From contig NZ_CP127247.1 in NCBI RefSeq assembly GCF_030285785.1, positions 2,937,501 to 3,001,500 on the forward strand: a stretch of DNA of 64,000 bases, given 5' to 3'. The DNA is from Parasedimentitalea psychrophila (GTDB taxonomy: Bacteria > Pseudomonadota > Alphaproteobacteria > Rhodobacterales > Rhodobacteraceae). The position numbers and the translations under genes were made by a program. The notes beneath the pieces are model-generated. The model ran no database searches and was not told the DNA's origin. It was given only the letters and a program-made list of their open reading frames with translations. Within the stretch, counting starts at the first letter, position 1. Every line of letters starts with the position of its first letter. Positions 1-9,222 of the stretch are shown here, in pieces.

Positions 1-428
1 TCCTCTTCCCGCGCGAATTTGCACAGGCCTGTCCTGCAGCGGTTTGCTGCACGTCTGGATAGGGCGGTTGTCTGGCGTAGTCGCAGTGGCATTGCAGTCC
101 TCTCCGGCCCAAAAGTGACAAAGGGCCCGTATGGATACTGTGGGATTTGGTTGAAGTATTAATGCTTGATGAAGATGGCGGAATTGGGGCGTTCATATGA
201 CGTTAACTTTCAAATTGATCATAAAATTAAGGCAATTCGTGCCTTGATTCACTGCGGCCCCGACCCCTGGTCTGACCGTTGCGGGGATTCTCGAAAGTTT
301 CCAAAACGCGGAAAAAACAGGTTTTTTTGAAATGAAATGGTCAAAAAGGTCGCACTTATTAAAGAAGTCGTCATAACCTTTCAGTGACAACTGTAGGCGA
401 GTCGTCTCAGGATTAGGGAGAAGAGCCA
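1..428. other. leading non-coding stretch
   Basis: I see no convincing gene in the first 428 bases. The only structure noted is a short inverted repeat (TGCAGC at 35-40 with GCTGCA at 46-51). The last part is the leader of the dehydrogenase gene, ending in a purine-rich ribosome binding site (GGGAGAAG) a few bases before the ATG at 429. The segment 190-350 is AT-richer than the gene body and probably carries its promoter, but I cannot place -35 and -10 boxes with confidence. Confidence 0.5.
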
Positions 429-1859
429 ATGAGTAACGTCAACGAACCCAGTTTCCGTGAAAGCGTTGACCTGATGTTCAGCCGGGCCGTTGCCCTGATG
501 GACCTGCCACCTGGCCTGGAGGAAAAGATCAGGGTCTGCAACGCCACCTACACGGTGCGCTTTGGGGTGCGCTTGCGGGGCGAGATCAAGACCTTTACCG
601 GATATCGCTCGGTGCATTCCGAACATATGGAACCGGTCAAGGGCGGCATCCGCTTCTCGCTGGGCGTCAACCAGGACGAGGTCGAGGCGCTGGCGGCGCT
701 GATGACCTATAAATGCGCCCTGGTCGAGGCGCCGTTTGGCGGCTCCAAGGGCGGCCTGTGCATTGATCCGCGGCAATATGACGAACACGAGATGGAATTG
801 ATCACCCGGCGCTTTGCCTATGAGCTGATCAAACGCGACCTGATCCACCCGTCGCAAAACGTGCCCGCACCTGACATGGGCACCGGCGAGCGTGAGATGG
901 CCTGGATCGCTGACCAATACGCCCGCATGAACACCACCGACATCAATTCCCGCGCCTGCGTCACCGGTAAGCCGCTGAATGCCGGCGGCATTGCCGGCCG
1001 GGTCGAGGCCACCGGCCGGGGCGTGCAATACGCCCTGCAGGAATTTTTCCGCCACCCGGAAGATGTGAAGGCGGCTGGTCTGAGAGGCTCGCTGGATGGC
1101 AAGCGGGTCATTGTGCAGGGGTTGGGCAACGTGGGCTATCACGCCGCCAAGTTCCTGAGCGAAGAAGACGGCGCCAAGGTCATCGGCATCATCGAATACG
1201 ATGGCGGGCTGTTTGACGCCAATGGTCTCGACGTTGAGGCGGTGCGCCAGTGGATCGGCCAGCATGGCGGCGTCAGTGGCTATCCAGACGCCACCTATTC
1301 CAAGGACGGTGCGCCGTTGCTGGAGGCCGAGTGTGATATTCTGGTGCCCGCAGCTCTGGAGGGGGTGATCAACCTCTCCAACGCCGCGCGTATTCAGGCT
1401 CCGCTGATCATCGAGGCCGCCAATGGTCCGGTGACCGCCGGTGCCGATGACATCCTGCGCGAAAAGGGTGTGGTGATCATCCCTGACATGTATGCCAATG
1501 CCGGCGGTGTGACGGTGTCCTATTTTGAGTGGGTCAAGAACCTGTCGCATATCCGCTTTGGCCGCATGCAGCGCCGCCAAGAAGAGGCCCGCCACCAGTT
1601 GGTGATCAACGAGTTGGCGCAGCTGGAGAGCGTGATGGAGGGCCGTTGGAAAATGTCACCGGACTTCCGTCAGAAATACCTGCGTGGCGCCGGTGAGCTG
1701 GAACTGGTGCGCTCCGGTCTGGATGACACCATGCGGATTGCCTATCAGTCGATGCGCGAAGTCTGGCACAGTCGTGACGATATCACCGACCTGCGCACCG
1801 CCGCCTATCTGGTGTCGATCGGCAAAGTGGCCGCCAGCTATCGCGCCAAGGGGCTGTAA
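429..1859 (+). CDS. gdhA: Glu/Leu/Phe/Val dehydrogenase (glutamate dehydrogenase type)
   Basis: A 476-aa amino-acid dehydrogenase that reversibly deaminates glutamate (or a branched-chain/aromatic amino acid) to the 2-oxoacid with NAD(P). The N-terminal substrate domain carries the family lysine segments PVKGGIRFS and GGSKGGL. The Rossmann domain has VIVQGLGNVGYHAAKF, with the GxGxxG-type turn. The C-terminal part holds NAGGVTVSYFEW, typical of the family. Length is normal. The start follows GGGAGAAG. It stands alone and is followed by a strong terminator. Substrate choice between glutamate and other amino acids cannot be settled by eye; glutamate is the usual annotation in Rhodobacteraceae. 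Confidence 0.93.
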   Translation: MSNVNEPSFRESVDLMFSRAVALMDLPPGLEEKIRVCNATYTVRFGVRLRGEIKTFTGYRSVHSEHMEPVKGGIRFSLGVNQDEVEALAALMTYKCALVEAPFGGSKGGLCIDPRQYDEHEMELITRRFAYELIKRDLIHPSQNVPAPDMGTGEREMAWIADQYARMNTTDINSRACVTGKPLNAGGIAGRVEATGRGVQYALQEFFRHPEDVKAAGLRGSLDGKRVIVQGLGNVGYHAAKFLSEEDGAKVIGIIEYDGGLFDANGLDVEAVRQWIGQHGGVSGYPDATYSKDGAPLLEAECDILVPAALEGVINLSNAARIQAPLIIEAANGPVTAGADDILREKGVVIIPDMYANAGGVTVSYFEWVKNLSHIRFGRMQRRQEEARHQLVINELAQLESVMEGRWKMSPDFRQKYLRGAGELELVRSGLDDTMRIAYQSMREVWHSRDDITDLRTAAYLVSIGKVAASYRAKGL

Positions 1860-1894
1860 TCTGCCAGACAGATGACTATGACGAGATGATTGTG

Positions 1895-1930
1895 ACGGCG
1901 CGCTAACATCAGCGCGCCGTTTTCCGTTTT
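1895..1930 (+). terminator. rho-independent terminator after the dehydrogenase gene
   Basis: A perfect 10-bp stem (ACGGCGCGCT at 1895-1904, AGCGCGCCGT at 1911-1920) closes a six-base loop and is followed by TTTCCGTTTT. It lies 35 bases after the stop codon. The T tract is interrupted, but the stem is very strong. Confidence 0.85.
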
Positions 1931-2007
1931 GGGGTCTAGCTCCGAAACCTCAAAACCGGCGAATTTTCCAGCTTTGATTTAACTGCTGCTATTGGCATTG
2001 GCGGCAG

Positions 2008-3273
2008 TTAGAACTTCACAGTTTTGAATGTCTCTTCCAGCTGGGTTCCTTTGTAGACAATATCCTTGGCTGTTCTTCCATTAAGCTCCGAGGTGGGGCC
2101 GTAGTACCGGACGACAATATAATAGCCGCTGTCGAGTACCGGCATCCAGTAAGTCCCATCTTTCGGATCCTCCATGCTGAAGGTAAAAGAGACGTTCCCA
2201 TCGCTGTCAGGTTCGATTGAAAAATCGGGATAAGCTTGAATGTCGTTGTTCCCAATATCCGCGGGATTTAACGGCAAAAAAGTATTGGCATCATAACGTG
2301 TGACCGACCAGAACAGATCGACGCCAGGGACGTGAGGCAAAGTCAATACAAAGGGCCCGACGGCGCCTGCAAGTTTGGTTCCGGTTCGGTCCACCGGGAT
2401 AACCTGATAATAAGCGTGATGTACCGGGAAACCCAAATGTCCGATTAACGTACCCGCCGCTCTGACTTTGTGGCTGCCGCCTGCCGGATGATCAACCGGT
2501 TCAAACGCTCCTGTATTGCCGCTTACCCCACCGTCGGCGAGAAACTGTTTTAGACTGTCAAATGTTGCCTTGTGTACCGTCGGAGTATAGCTCATGGCGG
2601 CCTCAGCCATGAGGTCTTGTGTCAGGGCATATGGCTTGGAGTTGTCAATGGTCCACTGGATCAACGCAAGCGTATCTTTGGGGTTCGGCAAGTCCACTTT
2701 TCCCCAAAGTCCATACATCCGGGCCTCGTGGCGGATACTGTTGGCCAACTTGTCTTCATTGAATGCAAATGTCTGAGTGCGAAGAAAGACAAAGGGAAAG
2801 TTTGAAGTTGTTTTTATGATCGTGCCTTCGGGTAGCGTACCTTTGTAATCTTCATGAACCAGAACAAACCGTTCGCCCTCTTTCGCAGTGACCTGATCGA
2901 AAATTGCATGGTGTTCGACGTCAAAAATCTCGATGCTGGAGTACCGGTCGTCCCTGGCAGGGGTATCAATGATTACCGGGCCAAACCGGACATCTGCTAC
3001 GGCCTTGGAATAAAAATGATCAAGCGCTGGTGTTATGACAAAAGAGCGGTAGTCGGCAATTCGAGGGTGATCGAAAACGTTGAAGCCGAATTGCTCGATA
3101 TGGTCCACTACAGATGACATGTGGTGAACGATTTTGTATCCATAATACTGCATGTCCGGCAGATCATTCTTTGACTGCGCTGAGGCAGCACTGCTCAAAA
3201 GAGCCGTGAAAAGTAACGCGGCAATTGCAGGCAGCTTTATTCGTTTCAATATCATTTTTCTCACATTTACCAT
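2008..3273 (-). CDS. DUF1254/DUF1214 domain protein, exported
   Basis: A protein of about 421 aa with an N-terminal signal peptide (basic start, hydrophobic core AIAALLFTALL, cleavage after SAASA). It then has the DUF1254 segment (residues ~50-170) and the C-terminal DUF1214 segment with FWSVTRYD, ending in a conserved YYGP block. The function is unknown; such proteins are predicted periplasmic. I chose the ATG at 3273, with AAGGA ten bases upstream; an in-frame ATG at 3291 is possible. Base composition is visibly lower in GC than both neighbours, and it is the only minus-strand gene here, which suggests later acquisition. Confidence 0.8.
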   Translation of the reverse strand: MVNVRKMILKRIKLPAIAALLFTALLSSAASAQSKNDLPDMQYYGYKIVHHMSSVVDHIEQFGFNVFDHPRIADYRSFVITPALDHFYSKAVADVRFGPVIIDTPARDDRYSSIEIFDVEHHAIFDQVTAKEGERFVLVHEDYKGTLPEGTIIKTTSNFPFVFLRTQTFAFNEDKLANSIRHEARMYGLWGKVDLPNPKDTLALIQWTIDNSKPYALTQDLMAEAAMSYTPTVHKATFDSLKQFLADGGVSGNTGAFEPVDHPAGGSHKVRAAGTLIGHLGFPVHHAYYQVIPVDRTGTKLAGAVGPFVLTLPHVPGVDLFWSVTRYDANTFLPLNPADIGNNDIQAYPDFSIEPDSDGNVSFTFSMEDPKDGTYWMPVLDSGYYIVVRYYGPTSELNGRTAKDIVYKGTQLEETFKTVKF

Positions 3274-3291
3274 TAGACCATCATCCTTCAT

Positions 3292-3592
3292 TTGAAGTGC
3301 CCGCTCCCGAATTTTGCATCAGTTTTTATGCCTGATCAAGCCCCTAGTGAAAGCTGTTTCGTGGTTGAGCACCTGTCCGTGAATTGAGCGCTGCCAAAGA
3401 ACGACGCAGGATGTCGCAACCTCGACTAGACATATCTGCCCAGTACGGGCACTTGTACCGGCAACAAGGTGCCGGACTGTTGCGTTTCTACCAATAGGGG
3501 TAGGAGCCACACGGGAAAGCGGCTAGCAATGCTTTAGCGGGAGACGGCAGCGGATTGGCCGGCCTCCCCATATTTGAATTTGGAGGTAGCCC
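3292..3592. other. intergenic region upstream of the sarcosine oxidase operon
   Basis: About 300 bases with no gene. It contains a short hairpin (CCGGCA...TGCCGG, around 3459-3476). Just before soxB it has a GC-rich stretch with an internal GGCCGGCC, then the ribosome binding site GGAGG eight bases before the ATG. It should carry the divergent promoters of the DUF1254 gene and sox. I could not recognise a known riboswitch. Confidence 0.4.
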
Positions 3593-4846
3593 ATGCGGTT
3601 TTCAGGCTGGCGCGTGCTCAAAGAAGGGCTGACAGGCAACAAGGGCTGGGCACCGCATTGGCGCAACCCCGAGCCGAAACCCGAATATGATGTGGTGATC
3701 ATCGGCGGCGGCGGTCACGGGCTGGCCACCGCCTATTATCTGGCAAAAGAACACGGCATCACCAATATCGCGGTGCTGGAAAAGGGCTATCTGGGCGGCG
3801 GCAATGTGGGCCGCAACACCACCATTGTGCGGGCCAATTATTACCTGCCGGGCAATTCCGAGTTCTACTCTCATTCGCTGAAGCTCTGGGAGGGGCTGGA
3901 GCAGGATTTGAACTATAACGCGATGATGTCGCAGCGCGGGGTGATGATGATTTATCACAACGATGGCCAGCGCGACGCCATGGTGCGGCGCGGCAATGCC
4001 ATCATCAATCAGGGCGATGATGCCGAACTGCTGGATGTCGAAGGGGTGCGCAAACGAGCGCCGTTTCTGAATTTTGACAACAACCGCTTCCCGATCATGG
4101 GCGGCTTGCTGCATCGGCGCGGCGGCACCGCGCGCCATGATGCGGTGGCCTGGGGCTTTGCCCGCGGCGCCGATATGCGCGGTGTTGATCTTATCCAGAA
4201 CTGCGAAGTCACCGGCATTGATATCGACAATGGCAAAGTGCGCGGGGTGCAGACCACGCGCGGGGTGATCCGGGCCAAGAAGGTCGCACTGGCGGCGGCG
4301 GGGCGGTCGGGACAGGTGGCGGCCCTGGCCGGGCTGCGGCTGCCGATCGAAAGCCATGTGCTGCAGGCCTTTGTCTCGGAGGGACTGAAGCCGGTGCTCA
4401 ACCACGTCATCGCCTTTGCCGAGAACCATCTGTATATCAGCCAGTCCGACAAGGGCGGTCTGGTGTTTGGCAGTTACTTGGATTTTTACAGCTCCTATGC
4501 GGCACGCGGCAATCTGCCGATGGTGGAGCACACTATGGAAAGCTGCCTGGCGATGGTGCCGGCGCTGGGCAAGGCGCGGCTGCTGCGCAGTTGGGGTGGC
4601 ATCATGGATATGACCCCGGATGGCTCGCCGATCATTGATCAGTCCGGCATCGAGGGGCTCTATCTCAATTGTGGCTGGTGTTACGGCGGCTTCAAGGCGA
4701 TCCCCGGATCCGGCGATGCCTATGCCCATCTGATCGCCACCGATCGCCCGCATGGCGCGGCCACCAAGTTCAAGCTGGACCGGTTCCGCTCGGGGCATGG
4801 GTTGATGGATGAGGAGGGCTCCGGTGCGCAACATAATCTGCATTGA
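3593..4846 (+). CDS. soxB: sarcosine oxidase subunit beta
   Basis: A 417-aa catalytic flavoprotein subunit of heterotetrameric sarcosine oxidase, which oxidatively demethylates sarcosine to glycine and passes the methyl group to tetrahydrofolate. The FAD-binding Rossmann motif VVIIGGGGHGLATAYYLAK sits at residues ~34-52. His174 in LLHRRGG is the likely equivalent of the histidine that carries covalent FMN in studied beta subunits (inferred from position). The C-terminal SWGGIMDMTPDGSPI is the family's second FAD region. First gene of the operon, start set by GGAGG. Length is typical. Confidence 0.95.
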   Translation: MRFSGWRVLKEGLTGNKGWAPHWRNPEPKPEYDVVIIGGGGHGLATAYYLAKEHGITNIAVLEKGYLGGGNVGRNTTIVRANYYLPGNSEFYSHSLKLWEGLEQDLNYNAMMSQRGVMMIYHNDGQRDAMVRRGNAIINQGDDAELLDVEGVRKRAPFLNFDNNRFPIMGGLLHRRGGTARHDAVAWGFARGADMRGVDLIQNCEVTGIDIDNGKVRGVQTTRGVIRAKKVALAAAGRSGQVAALAGLRLPIESHVLQAFVSEGLKPVLNHVIAFAENHLYISQSDKGGLVFGSYLDFYSSYAARGNLPMVEHTMESCLAMVPALGKARLLRSWGGIMDMTPDGSPIIDQSGIEGLYLNCGWCYGGFKAIPGSGDAYAHLIATDRPHGAATKFKLDRFRSGHGLMDEEGSGAQHNLH

Positions 4847-4868
4847 TGTGGTTCGGGATGTGGGGAAT

Positions 4869-4929
4869 GGGGGCGCTGCCCCCTCGGCCTGGCGGCCTCA
4901 CCCCCGAGGTATTTTGAACAAGAAGAAGG
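4869..4929 (+). repeat. intergenic repeat, copy 1 (hairpin plus GAGGTATTTT...AAGAAGAAGG)
   Basis: The element begins with a GC-rich hairpin (GGGGGC-GCT-GCCCCC) and ends with CGAGGTATTTTGAACAAG followed by AAGAAGG. A near-identical 3' half and the same hairpin occur at 46479-46522. It sits between soxB and soxD, and its purine-rich 3' end lies about ten bases before the soxD ATG, where a Shine-Dalgarno sequence is expected. Confidence 0.8.
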
Positions 4930-4939
4930 GGGCTGGCGC

Positions 4940-5209
4940 ATGAGGATCAACTGTCCGAATTGCGGCGAGCGCGATCGTCGCGAGTTTTATGTCAAGGGCG
5001 CCGCATTGGCGCGCCCGGCAGCGGATGCGACGCTGGAGGCCTGGCATGATCATGTCAACCTGCGGGACAATCCGGCAGGGGAGCTGCATGAGCTGTGGTA
5101 TCATGAGATGGGCTGCGGTGCCTGGATCGATGTCTGTCGCAATGTTGTCAGTCATGCGGTGCTGTCAACCGCGCTGGCCTCGGCTGCGGATCTGGGGGGC
5201 GCGCGATGA
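4940..5209 (+). CDS. soxD: sarcosine oxidase subunit delta
   Basis: An 89-aa small subunit of heterotetrameric sarcosine oxidase. It starts MRINCPNCGERDRREF; the CxxC at residues 5-8, together with the later HEMGCGAWIDVCRN segment, matches the zinc site described for delta subunits. The subunit is structural rather than catalytic. Its stop overlaps the soxA start by four bases (ATGA), so the two are translationally coupled. The ribosome binding site appears to be provided by the repeat that ends just upstream. Confidence 0.93.
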   Translation: MRINCPNCGERDRREFYVKGAALARPAADATLEAWHDHVNLRDNPAGELHELWYHEMGCGAWIDVCRNVVSHAVLSTALASAADLGGAR

Positions 5210-8136
5210 GGATATCAGGCAAAGGGTTGTTGCAGGGCGCCAGGCCGGTGACGTTTTCCTTTAACGGGCGCCACATGATGGGGCTGGAGGGCGACACGCT
5301 GGCCTCGGCGCTGCTGGCCAATGGGGTGCATCTGGTGGCGCGCTCGTTCAAGTATCACCGCCCGCGCGGCATTCTGAGTGCCGGTAGTGAAGAGCCAAAT
5401 GCGCTGGTGACTATCGGCTCAGGGGCGCAAAGCGATCCCAATATTCGCGCCACGAGCCAAGAGATCTTTGACGGGCTGGAGGCGCGCAGTCAGAATTGCT
5501 GGCCCTCGGTCGAGCATGATCTGCAGGCCATCAATGATCTGGCGGCGCCGTTTTTGGGCGCCGGGTTCTATTACAAGACCTTCATGTGGCCCGCGGCGTT
5601 CTGGGAGAAATTCTATGAGCCGGTGATCCGCAAGGCGGCGGGACTTGGGGCATTGTCGGGGCTGGCGGATCCGGATCCTTGTGAGAAGGCCTATGGGTTT
5701 TGTGATCTGCTGGTGATCGGATCTGGCCCTGCCGGGTTGATGGCAGCCTTGACCGCCGGTCGGGCGGGCGCCGATGTTATTCTGGCCGAAGAGGATGCCC
5801 GCATGGGAGGCCGCCTGCTGGCTGAGGTTGAGCAGATCGACGGCCTGTCCGGGGCGGACTGGGTGGCGCAGGTCTTGGTGGAGATGGCCAGCCTGGACAA
5901 TGTCCGGCTGATGCCGCGCACCGCCATCACCGGAGCTTATGATCAGGGCACCTACGGCGCGCTGGAGCGGGTCGGCCATCATCAGCCGCGCCGCGCTGGC
6001 CTGCCGCGTGAATGTTTCTGGCGCATCGTGGCGAGGCGGGCGGTTTTGGCGACTGGGGCGATTGAGCGCCCCATAGCCTTTGCCAACAATGACCGCCCCG
6101 GCATCATGACCGCCAGCGCGGTGCGCTCTTATCTGAACCGCTGGGGGGTGGCTCCGGGACAGCGGGTGACGGTCTTTGCCAATAATGATCAGGCCCATCA
6201 CACCGCGCGCGATCTGGTGCAGGCGGGGGTGCATGTGGCACTGCTGGTGGACAGCCGCCATGACGCGCCGGACAGTGATTTGTACGCCGTGATGAAGGGC
6301 GCGCAGATCTGTGACACCAGCGGCCGCAAGCGGATCGACAGTATCACCGTGCGCTCGGTTGCGGGCGAGGAGCGCATTCAGACCGATTGTCTGGCGATGT
6401 CGGGCGGCTGGAACCCGACGCTGCATCTGACCTGTCATCTGAACGGGCGGCCCCAGTGGAACCGCGACATTGCCAGCTTTGTGCCCACTCCGGGAACAGT
6501 GCCGGGGCTGACCTGTGCCGGTGCCTGCAATGGCACCTTCTCGACCTCCGGGGCGCTGCGCGAGGGGGGGGAGGCCGCCGCACAGGTGCTGGCCGATCTG
6601 GGGTTGAAATCAACCAGACCTGATGTGCCAGAGGCGGAGGATGCGCCCTATAATATCACCGCGCTCTGGGCGGTGCCCGGCAAGGGGCGTGCCTGGCTGG
6701 ATTTCCAGAACGATGTCACCGTCAAGGATGTGAAACAGGCCGCAGCTGAGAATTTCCGCTCGGTGGAGCATATGAAGCGTTACACCACACAGGGCATGGC
6801 CACCGATCAGGGCAAGAGCTCAAACGTGGCGGCGCTGGCGGTGCTGGCGGATGCCACCGGGCGCGGCATACCTGAGACCGGCACCACCACTTTTAGGCCC
6901 CCGTTTGTGCCGGTTTCTATCGCCGCAATGGGCGCCGGGGCGGCAGGGCAGGGGTTCAGGCCTCAGCGGCTGCTGACCTCGCATCTGGCCAGCAAAGAGC
7001 AAGGCGCGCCGATGATCGAAGTCGGCCTGTGGTACCGTGCCAGCTATTTCCCGACCAAGGGCGAGAGCAACTGGCGACAGTCCTGTGATCGCGAGGTTGA
7101 GCTGGTGCGTGGCTCGGTGGGCATCTGCGATGTCTCAACCCTGGGCAAGATCGACATTCAGGGGCGGGATGCGGCAAAGCTGCTGGATTTTGTCTATACC
7201 AACACCTTTAGCACGCTAAAGCTGGGCAAGGTCCGTTATGGGCTGATGCTGCGCGAAGATGGCTTTGTGATGGATGACGGCACCACCGCGCGGCTGGGCG
7301 AGCATCACTATGTGATGACCACCACCACCGCCGCTGCCGGGCAGGTGATGGCGCATCTGGAGTTTGTGCATCAGGTGCTGCGGCCGGAATGGGATGTGCA
7401 AATCGCCTCGGTGACCGAGCAATGGGCGCAGTTTGCCATTGCCGGGCCCAAATCGCGCGACTTGCTGAATGGCATGTTAGGCGATCAGATCAATGATGCC
7501 AGCTGGCCGTTCATGGCTTGCGGTGCGGTTGACGTCTTGGGCGGCGCGGCGCGGCTGTTCCGGATCTCGTTCTCGGGCGAGAGGGCCTATGAGCTTGCGG
7601 TGCCGGCCCGCTATGGCGATGCGCTGTTTCGCGAGCTGTTGCAGCGGGCCCGCGCGCTGGGCGGTGGTGCCTATGGCATGGAGGCGCTGAATGTTTTGCG
7701 CATTGAAAAGGGTTTCCTGACCCATGCCGAGCTGAACGGCACTGTCACCGCCTTTGATCTGGGGATGCAGGGTATGGTGTCGAAAAAGAAAGACTGTATC
7801 GGCAAGCCAATGTCGGCGCGGCCGGGGTTGATGGACAAAGATCGCCAGCGGCTGGTGGGGCTGAAACCTATTGGCGCAGTTAAAGAGCTGACCACCGGGG
7901 CGCATCTGTTCAATCCTGATGATCCGGTTGAGCGGGTCTATGATCAGGGCTATGTCACCTCGGCGGGGTTCTCGCCGACCCTAGGTCATTCGGTCGCCCT
8001 GGCGTTCTTGAAAAACGGCGCGGACCGCATTGGCGAAGAGATCCGTCTGGTGGATCACATGCGCGGCATTGATGCGCTGTGCGAAGTGGTGAGCCCAGTA
8101 TTCTTTGATCCCGAAGGAGGTCGTGCCCGTGGTTGA
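5206..8136 (+). CDS. soxA: sarcosine oxidase subunit alpha
   Basis: The 976-aa large subunit. Domains in order: a 2Fe-2S-ferredoxin-like N-terminal fold (residues ~1-100, with FKYHRPRGI), an NAD(P)/FAD Rossmann domain beginning LLVIGSGPAGLMAALTAGRA at ~170, then a C-terminal glycine-cleavage T-like folate domain (~600-970). The C-terminal domain accepts the one-carbon unit from sarcosine, giving methylene-tetrahydrofolate. Length and domain order are those of the family. Its 3' end overlaps the start of soxG, whose ribosome binding site lies inside soxA. Confidence 0.95.
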   Translation: MRISGKGLLQGARPVTFSFNGRHMMGLEGDTLASALLANGVHLVARSFKYHRPRGILSAGSEEPNALVTIGSGAQSDPNIRATSQEIFDGLEARSQNCWPSVEHDLQAINDLAAPFLGAGFYYKTFMWPAAFWEKFYEPVIRKAAGLGALSGLADPDPCEKAYGFCDLLVIGSGPAGLMAALTAGRAGADVILAEEDARMGGRLLAEVEQIDGLSGADWVAQVLVEMASLDNVRLMPRTAITGAYDQGTYGALERVGHHQPRRAGLPRECFWRIVARRAVLATGAIERPIAFANNDRPGIMTASAVRSYLNRWGVAPGQRVTVFANNDQAHHTARDLVQAGVHVALLVDSRHDAPDSDLYAVMKGAQICDTSGRKRIDSITVRSVAGEERIQTDCLAMSGGWNPTLHLTCHLNGRPQWNRDIASFVPTPGTVPGLTCAGACNGTFSTSGALREGGEAAAQVLADLGLKSTRPDVPEAEDAPYNITALWAVPGKGRAWLDFQNDVTVKDVKQAAAENFRSVEHMKRYTTQGMATDQGKSSNVAALAVLADATGRGIPETGTTTFRPPFVPVSIAAMGAGAAGQGFRPQRLLTSHLASKEQGAPMIEVGLWYRASYFPTKGESNWRQSCDREVELVRGSVGICDVSTLGKIDIQGRDAAKLLDFVYTNTFSTLKLGKVRYGLMLREDGFVMDDGTTARLGEHHYVMTTTTAAAGQVMAHLEFVHQVLRPEWDVQIASVTEQWAQFAIAGPKSRDLLNGMLGDQINDASWPFMACGAVDVLGGAARLFRISFSGERAYELAVPARYGDALFRELLQRARALGGGAYGMEALNVLRIEKGFLTHAELNGTVTAFDLGMQGMVSKKKDCIGKPMSARPGLMDKDRQRLVGLKPIGAVKELTTGAHLFNPDDPVERVYDQGYVTSAGFSPTLGHSVALAFLKNGADRIGEEIRLVDHMRGIDALCEVVSPVFFDPEGGRARG

Positions 8137-8674
8137 ACTGATTGCACTGACGCCCTGTGATGGGCTACTGCCGCTGACCATCGGCAGTGTCTCGCTGACC
8201 GAAGACCTGCCCGACGCAATGACCTCGATTGCGCCTTATGCCGGGCAGGACGCCGCGCTGAATGCAGCGCTGGAGGCGGCGCATGGCATGGGCTTCCCTG
8301 CGGTCAACCGTAGCACCGGCAAGGCTGGCACCCGGGTGATCTGGTTTGGCCAGGGCATGGCGCTGTTGCAGGGTCCGGTGGCAGCGGCAGGGCTGGCGGA
8401 GTTTGCCGCGCTCACCGATCAGGGCGATGCTTGGGCGGTGGTGCGGCTGGAGGGGAGCGGCGCCGAGGATGTGCTGGCGCGATTTGTGCCGGTGGATCTG
8501 CGCCGCCAGAACTTCGAGCTGGGCCATACGGTGCGGACGGAACTGGCCCATATGATGGCCTCGATCACCCGCATTGGCCCGGATATGTTTCAGGTTATGG
8601 TGTTTCGCTCGATGGCGCGCACCCTGGTGCATGATCTGAAGACTGCGATGGCAGGGGTGACCGCGCGGGGCTAG
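8129..8674 (+). CDS. soxG: sarcosine oxidase subunit gamma
   Basis: A 181-aa gamma subunit, last gene of soxBDAG. I set the start at the GTG at 8129 because GAAGGAGG ends eight bases before it; the in-frame ATG at 8105 lies upstream of this site and lacks its own. The reading frame overlaps soxA by eight bases. The sequence has the GcvT-like region VRLEGSGAEDVLARFVPVD and ends FRSMARTLVHDL. Gamma contacts the alpha subunit and is needed for the complex. No glyA or purU follows, although these often accompany sox operons. Confidence 0.9.
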   Translation: MVELIALTPCDGLLPLTIGSVSLTEDLPDAMTSIAPYAGQDAALNAALEAAHGMGFPAVNRSTGKAGTRVIWFGQGMALLQGPVAAAGLAEFAALTDQGDAWAVVRLEGSGAEDVLARFVPVDLRRQNFELGHTVRTELAHMMASITRIGPDMFQVMVFRSMARTLVHDLKTAMAGVTARG

Positions 8675-8807
8675 GGCAGGGATCGGCTTGGGAACAGGCT
8701 GGGGTTGGGGGGCTGAAATTCAACACGGTCCCCGGTGAAAACCGGTTCCCACTTGGCGACGGGCGCTTTAGTCTGGCGTGACCCTGACGATTCACCGGAG
8801 CTGCCTG

Positions 8808-9128
8808 ATGAAGACCCTGACCGCGCTAAGCGCTGCCCTCTTGTCCGCTGTGCTGGCAACCCCGGTGATGGCAGATGAAATAACAGCCGAGGAAAGCTGC
8901 GGCTATCAGGCGGATGTGGTGGCGGCGATCCAGGCTGCCCGGCGCGACCGGGTCAAGGAACGCGCGGTGAGCGAAGCCCTTATCGCCGCCGAGCCAGACT
9001 GGCCGGACAACTACAATGCCGCCATTCCGCTGATTGCACCCTGGGTCTACGAGATGAAGATGAAGGTGATCCGCAACGAGGATCTGGGGGAGGTCTGGAA
9101 AGAACGCTGTCTGGAACAGATCCAGTAA
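8808..9128 (+). CDS. small exported protein of unknown function
   Basis: A 106-aa product with a clear signal peptide (MKTLTALSAALLSAVLATPVMA, cleavage after VMA) and a short mature domain with two cysteines (EESCGYQ and ERCLEQ) that could pair in the periplasm. I took the ATG at 8808, preceded by GGAG, rather than 8778, because the signal peptide starts there. It lies alone between soxG and dnaG. I do not recognise the family. Confidence 0.7.
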   Translation: MKTLTALSAALLSAVLATPVMADEITAEESCGYQADVVAAIQAARRDRVKERAVSEALIAAEPDWPDNYNAAIPLIAPWVYEMKMKVIRNEDLGEVWKERCLEQIQ

Positions 9129-9222
9129 GCCCCCTTCTTTCTACATAATTGGCACCTATCCAAACCCACTGTAAACGCAGCCCGGGCTTGGAACTGCTTC
9201 CGTTTTCTGGCACATTACCCCC

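Noticed and set aside
381-1595. Long open frame (404 codons) on the minus strand opposite the glutamate dehydrogenase gene
   Set aside because: Antisense shadow of a clear family member in GC-rich DNA; the translation is low-complexity and resembles no protein.
3511-3592. Possible glycine-type riboswitch upstream of soxB
   Set aside because: A GGAGAC-like stretch and purine-rich bases are present, but the conserved glycine aptamer core and tandem arrangement are not.
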